From JAUNQW01 sp043424615 (GTDB lineage: Bacteria > Bacillota > Bacilli > Lactobacillales > Carnobacteriaceae_A): a stretch of DNA of 64,000 nucleotides. The number at the start of each line of letters is the position of its first letter. The first letter of the stretch is position 1. This document shows, piece by piece, positions 18,242-26,788 of the stretch. The translations under genes were made by a program, and so were the position numbers. A model generated the notes under the pieces. That model had not been told where the DNA came from and did no database searches. It saw only the letters and a list, made by a program, of their open reading frames with translations. The stretch lies in the NCBI GenBank assembly GCA_043424615.1, contig JBHWOX010000025.1, positions 41,299-105,298 on the forward strand, in the 5' to 3' direction.

Positions 18242-19200
18242 TAACGCTCACTCCTTTTGTTTTTATCACGTTTGGAATTTTCTTCCATTAATCGGTTGAT
18301 ATTGTTCATTAATTTTTCAGAAGCATTAAAGCCCAAATTCTTGGATCGAATGGACATGGCCGCCGTTTCTATAATAATGGCAATATTTCGCCCGGAAGAG
18401 ACAGGGATAATCATGGATGGGATTTTGATGCCAAAAACTTCTTGGAATTGTACATCCGTCCCCAGGCGGTCGTACATCATTTTTTCATCCCACATTTCCA
18501 GATGAACGATTAAATCAATACGGGCTTGTTCTTTGACTGATCCCACTCCAAACATATGGGTGACATCGATGATTCCTATCCCGCGAATTTCTATCATGTG
18601 TTGGGTCACTTCAGGAGCTTCACCGTATACATCCACCCCATTATAAGTCCATAAATCAACCCGATCATCGGTGACCAGCCGGTGGCCACGACGGACCAAG
18701 TCTAAAGCGGTTTCACTTTTACCAATGCCAGAAGGACCAGTGATTAAAATCCCCATACCATTAATATCAACTAAAACCCCATGGACAGACTTACGTTCGG
18801 CCAATTCTCTTTCCAGAGTATTGGTCACCCGGCTAGATAATTGAGTGGTGCGGCGGTCAGAACTGAGGATGGGAATCCCCATTTTTTGTGTATGGTTAAT
18901 TAATTCTTGTGGCGGTTCTAAACTCCTAGAAATCAGAAAAGCTGGGGTTTCTTTTTGGCAGAGATAAGAAAAAATTTCATCCCGTTTTTCTGGCGTCATG
19001 GTCTTGGTATAAGAAATCTCTGTTTTCCCATAGAGTTGAAGACGCTCAGATGGGTAATATTTCAAATAACCCGCCAGTTCTAAGGCTGGTCGGTAAAGGT
19101 CATCGGTCGTAATTTCATTATCAATGTGCTCATGGCCATATAAAATATCAATATCATCTAATATATCTAAAAGTTCTGCGACTGTAATCGATTGAACCAT
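18241..19200 (-). CDS. hprK: HPr kinase/phosphorylase
   Basis: Phosphorylates HPr of the sugar phosphotransferase system on Ser46, producing the co-effector of CcpA. The 319 residues contain the Walker A GPSGIGKSETALDL near residue 155, VTDDRVDLW, and the HprK/P signature EIRGIGIIDV. It is first in a two-gene unit with lgt. Its presence fits the cre sites seen at gap and hpf. Its promoter must lie within the 147 bases shared with the divergent ilvE. Confidence 0.97.
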   Translation of the reverse strand: MVQSITVAELLDILDDIDILYGHEHIDNEITTDDLYRPALELAGYLKYYPSERLQLYGKTEISYTKTMTPEKRDEIFSYLCQKETPAFLISRSLEPPQELINHTQKMGIPILSSDRRTTQLSSRVTNTLERELAERKSVHGVLVDINGMGILITGPSGIGKSETALDLVRRGHRLVTDDRVDLWTYNGVDVYGEAPEVTQHMIEIRGIGIIDVTHMFGVGSVKEQARIDLIVHLEMWDEKMMYDRLGTDVQFQEVFGIKIPSMIIPVSSGRNIAIIIETAAMSIRSKNLGFNASEKLMNNINRLMEENSKRDKNKRSER

Positions 19201-19312
19201 AATAATCTCCTTATCTTCAAATTTCTACTACATTTTAACACAGAAAAGTCTTTCTTAGCAGTGAGCAGGATCCATTTGAAAACTTTTATGCAACTTTATG
19301 CATCTTCTCTGT

Positions 19313-19318
19313 TATAAT
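19313..19318 (+). promoter_or_regulatory. -10 box of ilvE
   Basis: Perfect TATAAT 30 bases before the ilvE ATG. The -35 is weak. Just upstream the near repeat TTTATGCAAC-TTTATGCATC may be an operator, but I do not recognise the factor. Confidence 0.5.
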
Positions 19319-19347
19319 AAGAATAATTTAAAAAAAGGAGCGATTGT

Positions 19348-20385
19348 ATGACAAAACAAAATGTACGTCCTGAAGATTTAAATTGGGAAGAATTGGGTTT
19401 TATTTATCGAAAAACGGACTACCGCTATGTGTCCTTTTATGCAGATGGCAAGTGGGATGAGGGGCAATTAACCACTGACAATCAATTATGCATGAATGAA
19501 GCTGCTACCGGTTTACATTATGGGCAAAATGCTTTTGAAGGCTTAAAAGCCTTCCGCACCAAAGAAGGTCGGATCAATATCTTCCGCCCCATTGAAAATG
19601 CTCGCCGGCTCAATCGGTCTGCTGAACGCCTCTTGATGCCGACTATTCCAGAAGACGTCTTTATCCAAGCAGTTAAAGACGTCGTCCAAGCCAATGAAGA
19701 ATGGATTCCCCCTTATGAATCTGGTGCCAGCTTATACATTCGCCCAGTTTTATTTGGATCAGGAGAAAAAATTGGCGTCGGCCCGGCTGACGAATATACT
19801 TTTTCTGTTTTTGTCCTACCTGTCGGTCCTTATTTCGGCAAAACCTTAGAGCCCGCTAAATTTGCTGTGGCTGATTATGACCGTGCCGCCCCTTTGGGAA
19901 CGGGTGCGGCTAAAGCTGGAGGAAACTATGGGTCATCTCTTTTACCTTCCCTTCACGCCCAGCAAGCAGGTTATTCCGATGCGATTTACCTTGACCCTAA
20001 AAACCGTGAAACCATTGAAGAAATTGGCTCATCTAACTTCTTTGCTATTACTGAAGACGGTAAATTTGTCACGCCTGATTCTCCCTCAATTTTACCGGGC
20101 ATCACTCGCAAATCCTTGATGTATTTAGCTGAACATGAATTAGGGCTCACCGTTGAACATCGCCCAGTGAGCATCAATGAATTTGACCAATTTGTTGAAG
20201 CTGGTTCTTGTGGTACAGCAGCTGTCATTACCCCTATCGCCGGCATCCAAAATGGAGACGACTACCACGCCTTCTATTCTGAAACTGAAGCTGGTCCCAT
20301 TACCCAACAATTATACGACCTGCTCACTGGTATTCAAAAAGGCGATATTCCTGCTCCAGAAGAGGATTGGATCGTCCAACTTTAA
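19348..20385 (+). CDS. ilvE: Branched-chain amino acid aminotransferase
   Basis: PLP enzyme that moves the amino group between glutamate and the keto acids of leucine, isoleucine and valine. The 345 residues match class II BCAT: GLHYGQNAFEGLKAFR, RPIENARRLNRSA, the PLP lysine in GAAKAGGNYG near residue 195, and IEEIGSSNFFAI. AAAAAGGAGCG precedes the start. It stands alone, divergent from hprK, and ends in a strong terminator. No other branched-chain genes are in the window, so it may serve catabolism or flavour chemistry as much as synthesis. Confidence 0.95.
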   Translation: MTKQNVRPEDLNWEELGFIYRKTDYRYVSFYADGKWDEGQLTTDNQLCMNEAATGLHYGQNAFEGLKAFRTKEGRINIFRPIENARRLNRSAERLLMPTIPEDVFIQAVKDVVQANEEWIPPYESGASLYIRPVLFGSGEKIGVGPADEYTFSVFVLPVGPYFGKTLEPAKFAVADYDRAAPLGTGAAKAGGNYGSSLLPSLHAQQAGYSDAIYLDPKNRETIEEIGSSNFFAITEDGKFVTPDSPSILPGITRKSLMYLAEHELGLTVEHRPVSINEFDQFVEAGSCGTAAVITPIAGIQNGDDYHAFYSETEAGPITQQLYDLLTGIQKGDIPAPEEDWIVQL

Positions 20386-20481
20386 GAAGACTTTCATCTT
20401 CTTGCCCCATGATGAAAAGAAGGTTAACAGCCACTTCTATCAAAGGGATAAAGATCCAGCCAAACACCAATCAAGCAAGAA

Positions 20482-20526
20482 AAAGCTCCGCCACTTCTTT
20501 GTAAAAAGAAGCAGCGGAGCTTTATT
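20482..20526 (+). terminator. Terminator after ilvE
   Basis: Stem AAAGCTCCGC/GCGGAGCTTT (20482-20491 with 20514-20523) with an inner CTTCTTT/AAGAAG helix, followed by a T-rich tail. It may also stop the converging minus-strand membrane-protein transcript. Confidence 0.8.
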
Positions 20527-20548
20527 TGTGTAATCTTGTTCAGCAGTC

Positions 20549-20896
20549 CTAATAAGACCGTGGACTGGATTGATTAATCGCTGAGTTAATGAGTGACATG
20601 AGGAAAGCAATTAAAAGTGTCACCCAGAAATTTGAAAAGACAAAACTTGATCCCATTAAAAAATCAGTAAATGTCAACATCAAAGCGTTAATAATCAAAC
20701 TGAAAAATCCAAAAGTCAACAAGTTAATAGGAAGGGTCAATAGAGAAAGGACAGGTCGAATAAAAGTATTTAAAAGACCTAAAACGATTGACGCCCCTAA
20801 GGCCACCCAGAAGGATGAAACCACAAAACCAGGAACAATATAAGATAAGGCAATAAAAACTAAGGTATTTAATAATAAACGTTGCCACCAAGACAT
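20549..20896 (-). CDS. YvlD-family (phage holin superfamily IV) membrane protein
   Basis: A small integral membrane protein of 115 residues with four hydrophobic segments (about 8-25, 29-50, 55-78 and 88-108) and the family-typical LGLLNTFIRPVLSLLTLPINL in its middle, shortened here to GLLNTFIRPVL. Members are annotated as YvlD or phage holin family, but no lysis role is implied in this setting. It follows the PspC-domain gene by 13 bases; the yvlC-yvlD pair near uvrA and hprK-lgt is a conserved arrangement in Firmicutes and is linked to envelope stress. Confidence 0.85.
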   Translation of the reverse strand: MSWWQRLLLNTLVFIALSYIVPGFVVSSFWVALGASIVLGLLNTFIRPVLSLLTLPINLLTFGFFSLIINALMLTFTDFLMGSSFVFSNFWVTLLIAFLMSLINSAINQSSPRSY

Positions 20897-20909
20897 GATG
20901 TCGTCTCCT

Positions 20910-21200
20910 TTAATCTTCTTTTTTTACTTTTTCTACTTCTTTAATCTGACGCTTTGGCTGCTGGCCTGGGCTATAACTGCTAAAGCTTTGAAAAATTTGT
21001 TCAAAGGGATCTTTGCGACTTTCTTCCGGTATAGCCATCCCTAAAATGAGATAAACTAAGGCAGGCAAGCCTAAACCAGGCAAGCATAAGACGATAAATA
21101 CCAGTCGGAAAATCCACGGATTTATTTTAAAATATTGGCCGAGTCCGCCACAAACACCTAAGATGATTCGGTTCACACGTGACCGTCTTAAATTATGCAT
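20910..21200 (-). CDS. PspC-domain membrane protein (YvlC-like)
   Basis: Small envelope-stress-type protein. I start at MHNLRRSR (21200) behind GTGGAGG; an extension to 21221 would add MFKWRFF with no SD. The 96 residues open with RVNRIILGVCGGLGQYF, the PspC hallmark, then a membrane segment WIFRLVFIVLCLPGLGLPALVYLILG and a charged tail ending KVKKED. Cotranscribed with the YvlD-like gene. No PspA is seen. Function in this organism is unknown beyond family association with membrane stress. Confidence 0.88.
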   Translation of the reverse strand: MHNLRRSRVNRIILGVCGGLGQYFKINPWIFRLVFIVLCLPGLGLPALVYLILGMAIPEESRKDPFEQIFQSFSSYSPGQQPKRQIKEVEKVKKED

Positions 21201-21259
21201 AAAAAACCTCCACTTAAACAATCTCTAACTCTTAAAGCATAGCTTTAAAAGATTAAGAT

Positions 21260-24082
21260 TTATTTAGGACTTAGGATTTTTTGCAAATAATAACCCGTAT
21301 AGGAGCCATCTACCTGGGCGACTTCCTCCGGTGTTCCATAAGCGACCACTTGGCCCCCACCGGCTCCGCCTTCAGGACCCAAGTCAATCAGATAATCAGC
21401 GGTTTTAATGATATCTAAATTATGCTCGATAATGACGACCGTATTGCCCTCATCTACCAAGCGATTGAGGACCGCTAATAATTTAGATATATCCTCCGTA
21501 TGCAAACCGGTCGTTGGTTCATCTAGAATATAAATATTTTTACCATTGGTGCGTTTGTGTAGCTCTGAAGCTAATTTCATACGTTGGGCTTCGCCCCCTG
21601 ATAAAGAGGGAGCAGGTTGTCCGAGCTGAATATAAGACAAGCCGACATCGTATATGGTTTGTAATTTACGGACAATTTTAGGAATGTTTTTGAAAAAGTC
21701 CAAAGCTTCTTCGACTGATAAGTCCAGCACATCTGCTATATTTTTGCCCTTGTATTCGACTTCCAAGGTTTCCGAATTATAGCGTTGACCATGGCAAACT
21801 TCACAAGGCACATAGACATCAGGTAAAAAGTGCATCTCCACTTTTAAGATTCCATCCCCTTTACAGGCTTCACAACGCCCTCCTTTAACATTAAAGGAGA
21901 AACGTCCCTTGTCGTAGCCTCTAATTTTGGCTTCATTAGTTGAAGCATAGAGTTCACGAATATCGTTGAAGACCCCAGTATAAGTGGCGGGATTCGAGCG
22001 TGGCGTTCGTCCAATGGGGCTTTGGTCAATAGCCACCAACTTTTCAAGTTCTTCATAGCCGGTCATACTAGTAAATTTACCTGGACGTTCTTTGGCTCGA
22101 TTCAATTCACGTCGTAAATTCTGCATGAGGATATCATTAACTAGGGAACTTTTACCTGAGCCAGAAACGCCAGTCACACAAACCATCCGTCCTAAAGGAA
22201 TATCAACCGTGATATCTTTCAAATTATTCTCAGCAGCTCCTTCAATGTGGATACTCCCCCTATCTTCCGTCCGACGCTCTTCAGGGATAGGAATTTCCTT
22301 CCGTCCTGACAAATAAGCCCCGGTGAGCGAGTTTTCATTTTGGCTCACTTCTTCAGGCGTTCCTTGAGCCACGACATAGCCCCCTTGAGCTCCAGCTCCA
22401 GGGCCCATATCAATAAGATAATCGGCTTCTAGCATGGTTTCTTCATCATGTTCGACCACAATCAAGGTATTACCCAAATCACGCATCTGTTTTAGAGATT
22501 GGAGCAGGCGGTCGTTATCTCTTTGATGAAGACCAATGGACGGTTCGTCTAGGACATACATGACGCCGGTGAGGTTAGAGCCAATTTGAGTGGCCAAGCG
22601 AATCCGTTGTGATTCTCCCCCGGATAAAGTGCCCGCCTTACGCGCTAAATTTAAGTAGTCCAGGCCAACATTTTTTAAGAATTCCAAACGATCATTAACT
22701 TCCTTAATAATTGGGGCAGCTATTTGTTGGTCTTGCTCATTTAATTCCAACTGATTAATAAATTCCAGGCTGTCAACAATAGCCATTTCACTGAATTCAG
22801 CGATGTCTAAGCCTCCTACTTTGACCGACAAAGCAGCTGGATTGAGACGTTTCCCCTGGCAAACAGAGCAGTTTAATTCAGTCATATACTGTTCCATTTT
22901 GCCCCGGGTGAAGTCGGATGAAGTGGTTTCATAACGGCGTTGAACGTTATTAACCACCCCTTCCAAGGGCATATCTGTATCGCGAACCTTTCCAAAATCA
23001 TTTTTATAATGGAAATGGAATTCTCGATCCCCAGAGCCATAGAGAAGTATCTGCTGGTCTTCTTCTGATAAATCTTTATAAGGCACATCCATCGGAATAT
23101 CAAAGGCCTCACAAGCCTGTCTTAACATCTCTGGATAATATTTAGACGAAATAGGCTCCCAAGGGGCAAGGGCTCCCTCTTCTAAGGTTTTATCGGGATG
23201 AGGTACGACCAAGTCCAGATCGACTTCTAAATGGGTTCCCAAGCCATCACATTTCGGACAGCTACCATTAGGCGCGTTAAAAGAAAAAAGACGGGGTTCC
23301 AATTCTGGCACAGTAAACCCACAATAAGGACAAGAATGATGTTCAGAAAAGAGCTGGTCTTCGCCATCTTTATCAACCACGGCATAACCTTCACCAATTC
23401 TTAAAGCCGTTTCCAAAGCTGAAAAAAGCCGGGAACGAATGCCCTCTTTGACCACCAAACGGTCAATGACAATTTCTATATTGTGTTTTTTATTTTTATT
23501 TAATTCGATTTCTTCTTCTGCATCCATCACTTCCCCATCGACCCGCATACGAACAAAGCCATCTCTACGAATTTTTTCAAGAGCCCGTTTATGTTGACCT
23601 TTTTTATCATAGACAACTGGAGCTAGAATTTGTAAGCGGCTGCGTTCAGGATATTCCAAAACCGTATCCACCATCTGATCTAAGGACTGGGAGCTGATGA
23701 CCGTGCCATCATTAGGACAGACGGCCACCCCCACCCGCGCATATAAAAGGCGGAGGAAGTCATTAATTTCCGTAGTCGTCCCCACGGTGGAGCGGGGGTT
23801 ATTTGAGGTGGTTTTTTGATCAATAGAAATAGATGGGCTCAAACCATCGATCACATCCACATCGGGTTTATCCATTTGACCTAAAAACTGACGAGCATAG
23901 GAAGATAAACTCTCCACATACCGTCTCTGTCCTTCAGCATAAAGGGTATCAAAAGCCAATGAACTTTTCCCTGATCCTGACAAACCTGTGATGACCACAA
24001 ATTGGTCGCGAGGAATTTTGATATCTATATTTTTTAAGTTGTGAGAACGTGCACCTTGAACGTCAATATATTCTTTCGCCAT
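21260..24082 (-). CDS. uvrA: Excinuclease ABC subunit A
   Basis: DNA damage recognition ATPase of nucleotide excision repair, working with UvrB and UvrC. The 940 residues contain two ABC modules: Walker A GLSGSGKSSLAFDT near residue 33 and GVSGSGKSSLVND near 640, each with an ABC signature (LSGGESQR, LSGGEAQR), plus the zinc modules CPYCGF...CPKC and CEACKGDG...CEVC. Full length. uvrB usually precedes uvrA in relatives, but here phoU and a terminator lie upstream, so uvrA is a single-gene unit. A LexA-type box at its promoter predicts SOS induction. Confidence 0.97.
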   Translation of the reverse strand: MAKEYIDVQGARSHNLKNIDIKIPRDQFVVITGLSGSGKSSLAFDTLYAEGQRRYVESLSSYARQFLGQMDKPDVDVIDGLSPSISIDQKTTSNNPRSTVGTTTEINDFLRLLYARVGVAVCPNDGTVISSQSLDQMVDTVLEYPERSRLQILAPVVYDKKGQHKRALEKIRRDGFVRMRVDGEVMDAEEEIELNKNKKHNIEIVIDRLVVKEGIRSRLFSALETALRIGEGYAVVDKDGEDQLFSEHHSCPYCGFTVPELEPRLFSFNAPNGSCPKCDGLGTHLEVDLDLVVPHPDKTLEEGALAPWEPISSKYYPEMLRQACEAFDIPMDVPYKDLSEEDQQILLYGSGDREFHFHYKNDFGKVRDTDMPLEGVVNNVQRRYETTSSDFTRGKMEQYMTELNCSVCQGKRLNPAALSVKVGGLDIAEFSEMAIVDSLEFINQLELNEQDQQIAAPIIKEVNDRLEFLKNVGLDYLNLARKAGTLSGGESQRIRLATQIGSNLTGVMYVLDEPSIGLHQRDNDRLLQSLKQMRDLGNTLIVVEHDEETMLEADYLIDMGPGAGAQGGYVVAQGTPEEVSQNENSLTGAYLSGRKEIPIPEERRTEDRGSIHIEGAAENNLKDITVDIPLGRMVCVTGVSGSGKSSLVNDILMQNLRRELNRAKERPGKFTSMTGYEELEKLVAIDQSPIGRTPRSNPATYTGVFNDIRELYASTNEAKIRGYDKGRFSFNVKGGRCEACKGDGILKVEMHFLPDVYVPCEVCHGQRYNSETLEVEYKGKNIADVLDLSVEEALDFFKNIPKIVRKLQTIYDVGLSYIQLGQPAPSLSGGEAQRMKLASELHKRTNGKNIYILDEPTTGLHTEDISKLLAVLNRLVDEGNTVVIIEHNLDIIKTADYLIDLGPEGGAGGGQVVAYGTPEEVAQVDGSYTGYYLQKILSPK

Positions 24083-24135
24083 CTTTAACCTACTTTCACA
24101 TGAGATAAGTACTTTCCCTTTCCTTTTGCTTTCTC

Positions 24136-24165
24136 ATTTTATCAAACATCGAACATTTGTTCCAA
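24136..24165 (-). promoter_or_regulatory. uvrA promoter
   Basis: Minus-strand -35 TTGGAA (24160-24165), 18-base spacer and -10 TAAAAT (24136-24141). The LexA-type box fills most of the spacer. Confidence 0.55.
24150..24163 (+). promoter_or_regulatory. LexA/DinR SOS box at uvrA
   Basis: CGAACATTTGTTCC matches the Gram-positive SOS consensus CGAAC-N4-GTTCG at all but the last base. It lies between the predicted -35 and -10 of uvrA. It overlaps a perfect 16-base palindrome GTTCCAATATTGGAAC (24159-24174), which might be a second contact or a coincidence. Confidence 0.8.
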
Positions 24166-24173
24166 TATTGGAA

Positions 24174-24203
24174 CTAAAAAACAGCCCGCTCTAGCAGGCT
24201 GTT
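24174..24203 (-). terminator. Terminator after the separate phoU gene
   Basis: Stem AACAGCC/GGCTGTT (24180-24186 with 24197-24203) with extra pairs in the loop, followed by TTTTTTAG on the minus strand. Confidence 0.85.
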
Positions 24204-24228
24204 TAAACTTTATTTAATGTTTTTTATC

Positions 24229-24915
24229 TTAAGCATGGCTGTTAATGTTAGCCACATTGAAACGCGGATTTAACTCTGGGTTTTCTCCTGTTTCAAGGTA
24301 AACAATCAGTTCTGCTACATTCGTAATGTAATCACCAATGCGTTCAAGATCTTGAGCGATGGATTTATACTCAATGTAGGCTTGTGATGTTTCACCTTCA
24401 CTGATTAATTCTTTCATAGCAGATTTAGAAATTTCTTTATTGTATTCATCAATCGCATCATCCATTTTGGACGCTTGTACAGCGGTTAAGAAGTCCTCAT
24501 TTTCAATAGCTTGGAGGAGGAGATCAAACATTTGATCTAGAATGTCACTCATTTTTAAAATGACTTCTTCAAATTCGATATCATATGGCGCTTCCAAACG
24601 TTTGGTCGCGTAGGCAACTCCTCTAGCGTGGTCTGCAATGCGTTCAAAATCTGTAGAAGCTTTAATGACTGTGATGACTTTTCTTAAATCACTGGTTACG
24701 GGTTGTTGTAAGGCAATCAATTGTACCGCATCTTTTTCAATTTCAGCTTCAGCTTGATTAATTAAAATGTCTTGATCAATAATTTCCAAAGCTTTTTTCG
24801 TATCGTGAGCGGCAAAAGCATCGACAGCTTCATTAGTAATCTCTTTTACTCTTTTCCCAAGTAATCCAAAACGTTCATATAAATGATTTAATTCTGCAGT
24901 ATAAGCATTTCTCAT
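24229..24915 (-). CDS. phoU: PhoU-family phosphate regulator, separately promoted copy
   Basis: PhoU proteins are all-helical metal-binding regulators that link the Pst transporter to the PhoR kinase. This 228-residue copy has two PhoU repeats: in the first, DLRKVITVIKASTDFERIAD around residues 75-95, and in the second, AQDLERIGDYITNVAEL around 190-206. It differs from the pst-operon copy at 25178-25831 but shares the same frame of motifs. It is not joined to the pst operon: a terminator, four PhoP-type boxes and a -10 box separate them, so PhoP control of this gene alone is predicted. Confidence 0.93.
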   Translation of the reverse strand: MRNAYTAELNHLYERFGLLGKRVKEITNEAVDAFAAHDTKKALEIIDQDILINQAEAEIEKDAVQLIALQQPVTSDLRKVITVIKASTDFERIADHARGVAYATKRLEAPYDIEFEEVILKMSDILDQMFDLLLQAIENEDFLTAVQASKMDDAIDEYNKEISKSAMKELISEGETSQAYIEYKSIAQDLERIGDYITNVAELIVYLETGENPELNPRFNVANINSHA

Positions 24916-24985
24916 GATATAACACTCCTTTCATGTATTATCATGTTTCATATATTTATTTCGACTTTAGTGACTTACTATCAAT

Positions 24986-25046
24986 AATATAGCACGATGT
25001 AAATTTTATGTAAAGTTTTTAGGAGGATTTGTAAATGTTATGTAAA
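24986..25046 (-). promoter_or_regulatory. Four PhoP-type boxes and -10 box before the separate phoU
   Basis: TTTACA on the minus strand occurs at 25041-25046, 25030-25035, 25009-25014 and 24998-25003. The spacing is 11, 21 and 11 bases, which places two box pairs on the same face of the helix. TATATT (24986-24991) follows as a possible -10. This arrangement is typical of PhoP-activated promoters in Firmicutes. Confidence 0.8.
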
Positions 25047-25127
25047 TGTTTATTACATTTTTGTTACATCGTTGACCTCGTTCCTTAACTTTTGACATCA
25101 AAAGTAAAAAAATCAGCGTCAATGCAT

Positions 25128-25160
25128 ATAAAAAACCCTCCTAGCTAAGCTAGGAGGGTT
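25128..25160 (-). terminator. Terminator after the pst-phoU operon
   Basis: Twelve-bp stem AACCCTCCTAGC/GCTAGGAGGGTT (25134-25145 with 25149-25160) followed by a run of T on the minus strand. Confidence 0.93.
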
Positions 25161-25177
25161 GGAGAGTCTGTCATATC

Positions 25178-25831
25178 TTAATCTAAGTCGACAATTTCTC
25201 CTTCTTCTAAATAAAGTACCCATTCAGATACATTCTTACAATAGTCTCCGACACGTTCTAAGAAACGAGCCATTTGAACATAAGATGAAGCAGAATCAAT
25301 CAGATTGGTGTTGTTGTGCATTTCTTCGAAAGCACTCTCACGAATCTGATCGCGCATTTCATCAACGGCTTGGTCTAAAGCTGCTACTTCTTTTGCTTTC
25401 TGTACATCTTGGTTTACATAGGCTTCAAGCACAGCATCTAACATTTCTTCAACACGGCGACCCATAGCAATAATCTGACGTTCAATATCATTTAACTCTT
25501 CATTTTTATTAAGAGTTCTGACAATTTTTGCCATCGATTTAATGTGGTCTCCCATGCGTTCTAAGTCAGAAGACGCTTTTAAGACGGTAATAATTTTTCT
25601 TAAGTCAGATGTTACCGGTGCTTGAAGGGCGATTAATTGAATGGAATCATGTTCGAGAATGGATTCCGTTTCATTAATTTTTGCATCTCGCTTAATGATT
25701 TCTTCAGCTAAAGCAACATCATCTTCATTGTAAGCCTTCATAACATTTTTTAATTGTTCAAGGACGAGTCCACCCATTTTATGGAAGTTAACATGTAATT
25801 TTTCTAAATCTGCAGTAAATTGTTCTCTCAT
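25178..25831 (-). CDS. phoU: PhoU-family phosphate regulator of the pst operon
   Basis: Last gene of pstS-pstC-pstA-pstB-phoU. The 217 residues show the two-repeat PhoU fold with DLRKIITVLKASSDLERMGDHI near 75-96 (shortened: KASSDLERMGD) and FLERVGDYCKNVSEW near 186-200. It presumably relays transporter state to PhoR and limits phosphate uptake. A second phoU directly downstream has its own promoter, so the cell carries a pair with possibly different timing. Confidence 0.94.
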   Translation of the reverse strand: MREQFTADLEKLHVNFHKMGGLVLEQLKNVMKAYNEDDVALAEEIIKRDAKINETESILEHDSIQLIALQAPVTSDLRKIITVLKASSDLERMGDHIKSMAKIVRTLNKNEELNDIERQIIAMGRRVEEMLDAVLEAYVNQDVQKAKEVAALDQAVDEMRDQIRESAFEEMHNNTNLIDSASSYVQMARFLERVGDYCKNVSEWVLYLEEGEIVDLD

Positions 25832-25879
25832 TATTAACCTACTTTCTTTGACTTTAGAAATACATGGCAGTGATGAGTC

Positions 25880-26788
25880 TTAACCGAAACGTCCTGAGAC
25901 GTAGTTTTCAGTTTCTTTTTCTTGAGGGTTAGTAAAGATTTGTTCAGTAGGACCAACTTCAATTAATTCACCACTTAAGAAGAAAGCAGTCTTATCAGAA
26001 ATACGAGACGCTTGCTGCATGTTGTGAGTAACGATAACAATGGTAAATTCATCTTTCAAGTTATCAACCAAGTCCTCAATCTTAGAAGTTGAAATAGGGT
26101 CTAAGGCAGAGGTCGGCTCATCCATCAATAGAACATCGGGTTTAACCGCTAGAGCACGAGCGATACAGACACGTTGTTGTTGCCCCCCTGAAATTGATAA
26201 GGCATTACGGTCTAAGTGATCTTTCACTTCATCCCAAATCGCTGCTTTTTTCAAGCTGTCTTCGACAATGCGATCTAATTCATCAGAATCTTTGATGCCA
26301 TGAGTTCGTGGGCCATAGGCAATGTTGTCGTAAATGGATTTAGGGAAAGGGTTAGGTTGCTGGAAGACCATACCCACATCACGTCTCAAGGCGTTAACAT
26401 TATATTCTGCTGAATAAATGTCTTGACCATCTAAAGCGATTAAACCTTCGATACGGCAGTCATCCACTAAGTCATTCATACGGTTTAACGATTTAAGTAA
26501 GGTCGATTTACCAGAACCGGATGGCCCGATAAAAGCGGTTACTTCTTTTTCATAAATATTTAAATTGTTGTGATGAAGAGCTTGGAAATTACCATAGTAG
26601 AGATCTAAATCTTTAATTTCAAATTTCAAAACTTTTTCTTCATCAGGAATCTGGTTTTTAGACTTGTCGAAGTTCTCATCTAATTTCATATTTAAGCTAG
26701 CTTCACGGTTATGAATTTCCTCGCTGGATGAGTTTTCATTAGCATCTGTTTTAATATTTACTTCTTTTTCTTTAATATTTTCAGTCAT
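25880..26788 (-). CDS. pstB: Phosphate ABC transporter ATPase, with N-terminal extension
   Basis: ATPase that powers high-affinity phosphate uptake with PstC and PstA. Walker A GPSGSGKSTLLKSL lies near residue 92, the signature SISGGQQQR near 196, and Walker B with LLMDEPTSALD near 217. The conserved domain begins only at about residue 53 (LKFEIKDLDLYYG). The first 52 residues are a polar, Asp/Glu/Asn/Lys-rich extension not usual for PstB; it begins at an ATG behind CAGGAG, so it is probably translated. The start overlaps the pstA stop by one base (TAATG). Confidence 0.95.
   Translation of the reverse strand: MTENIKEKEVNIKTDANENSSSEEIHNREASLNMKLDENFDKSKNQIPDEEKVLKFEIKDLDLYYGNFQALHHNNLNIYEKEVTAFIGPSGSGKSTLLKSLNRMNDLVDDCRIEGLIALDGQDIYSAEYNVNALRRDVGMVFQQPNPFPKSIYDNIAYGPRTHGIKDSDELDRIVEDSLKKAAIWDEVKDHLDRNALSISGGQQQRVCIARALAVKPDVLLMDEPTSALDPISTSKIEDLVDNLKDEFTIVIVTHNMQQASRISDKTAFFLSGELIEVGPTEQIFTNPQEKETENYVSGRFG

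Noticed and set aside
20549..20896. Prophage holin
   Set aside because: Holin superfamily IV label only; neighbours are a PspC protein and uvrA, with no phage genes in the window.
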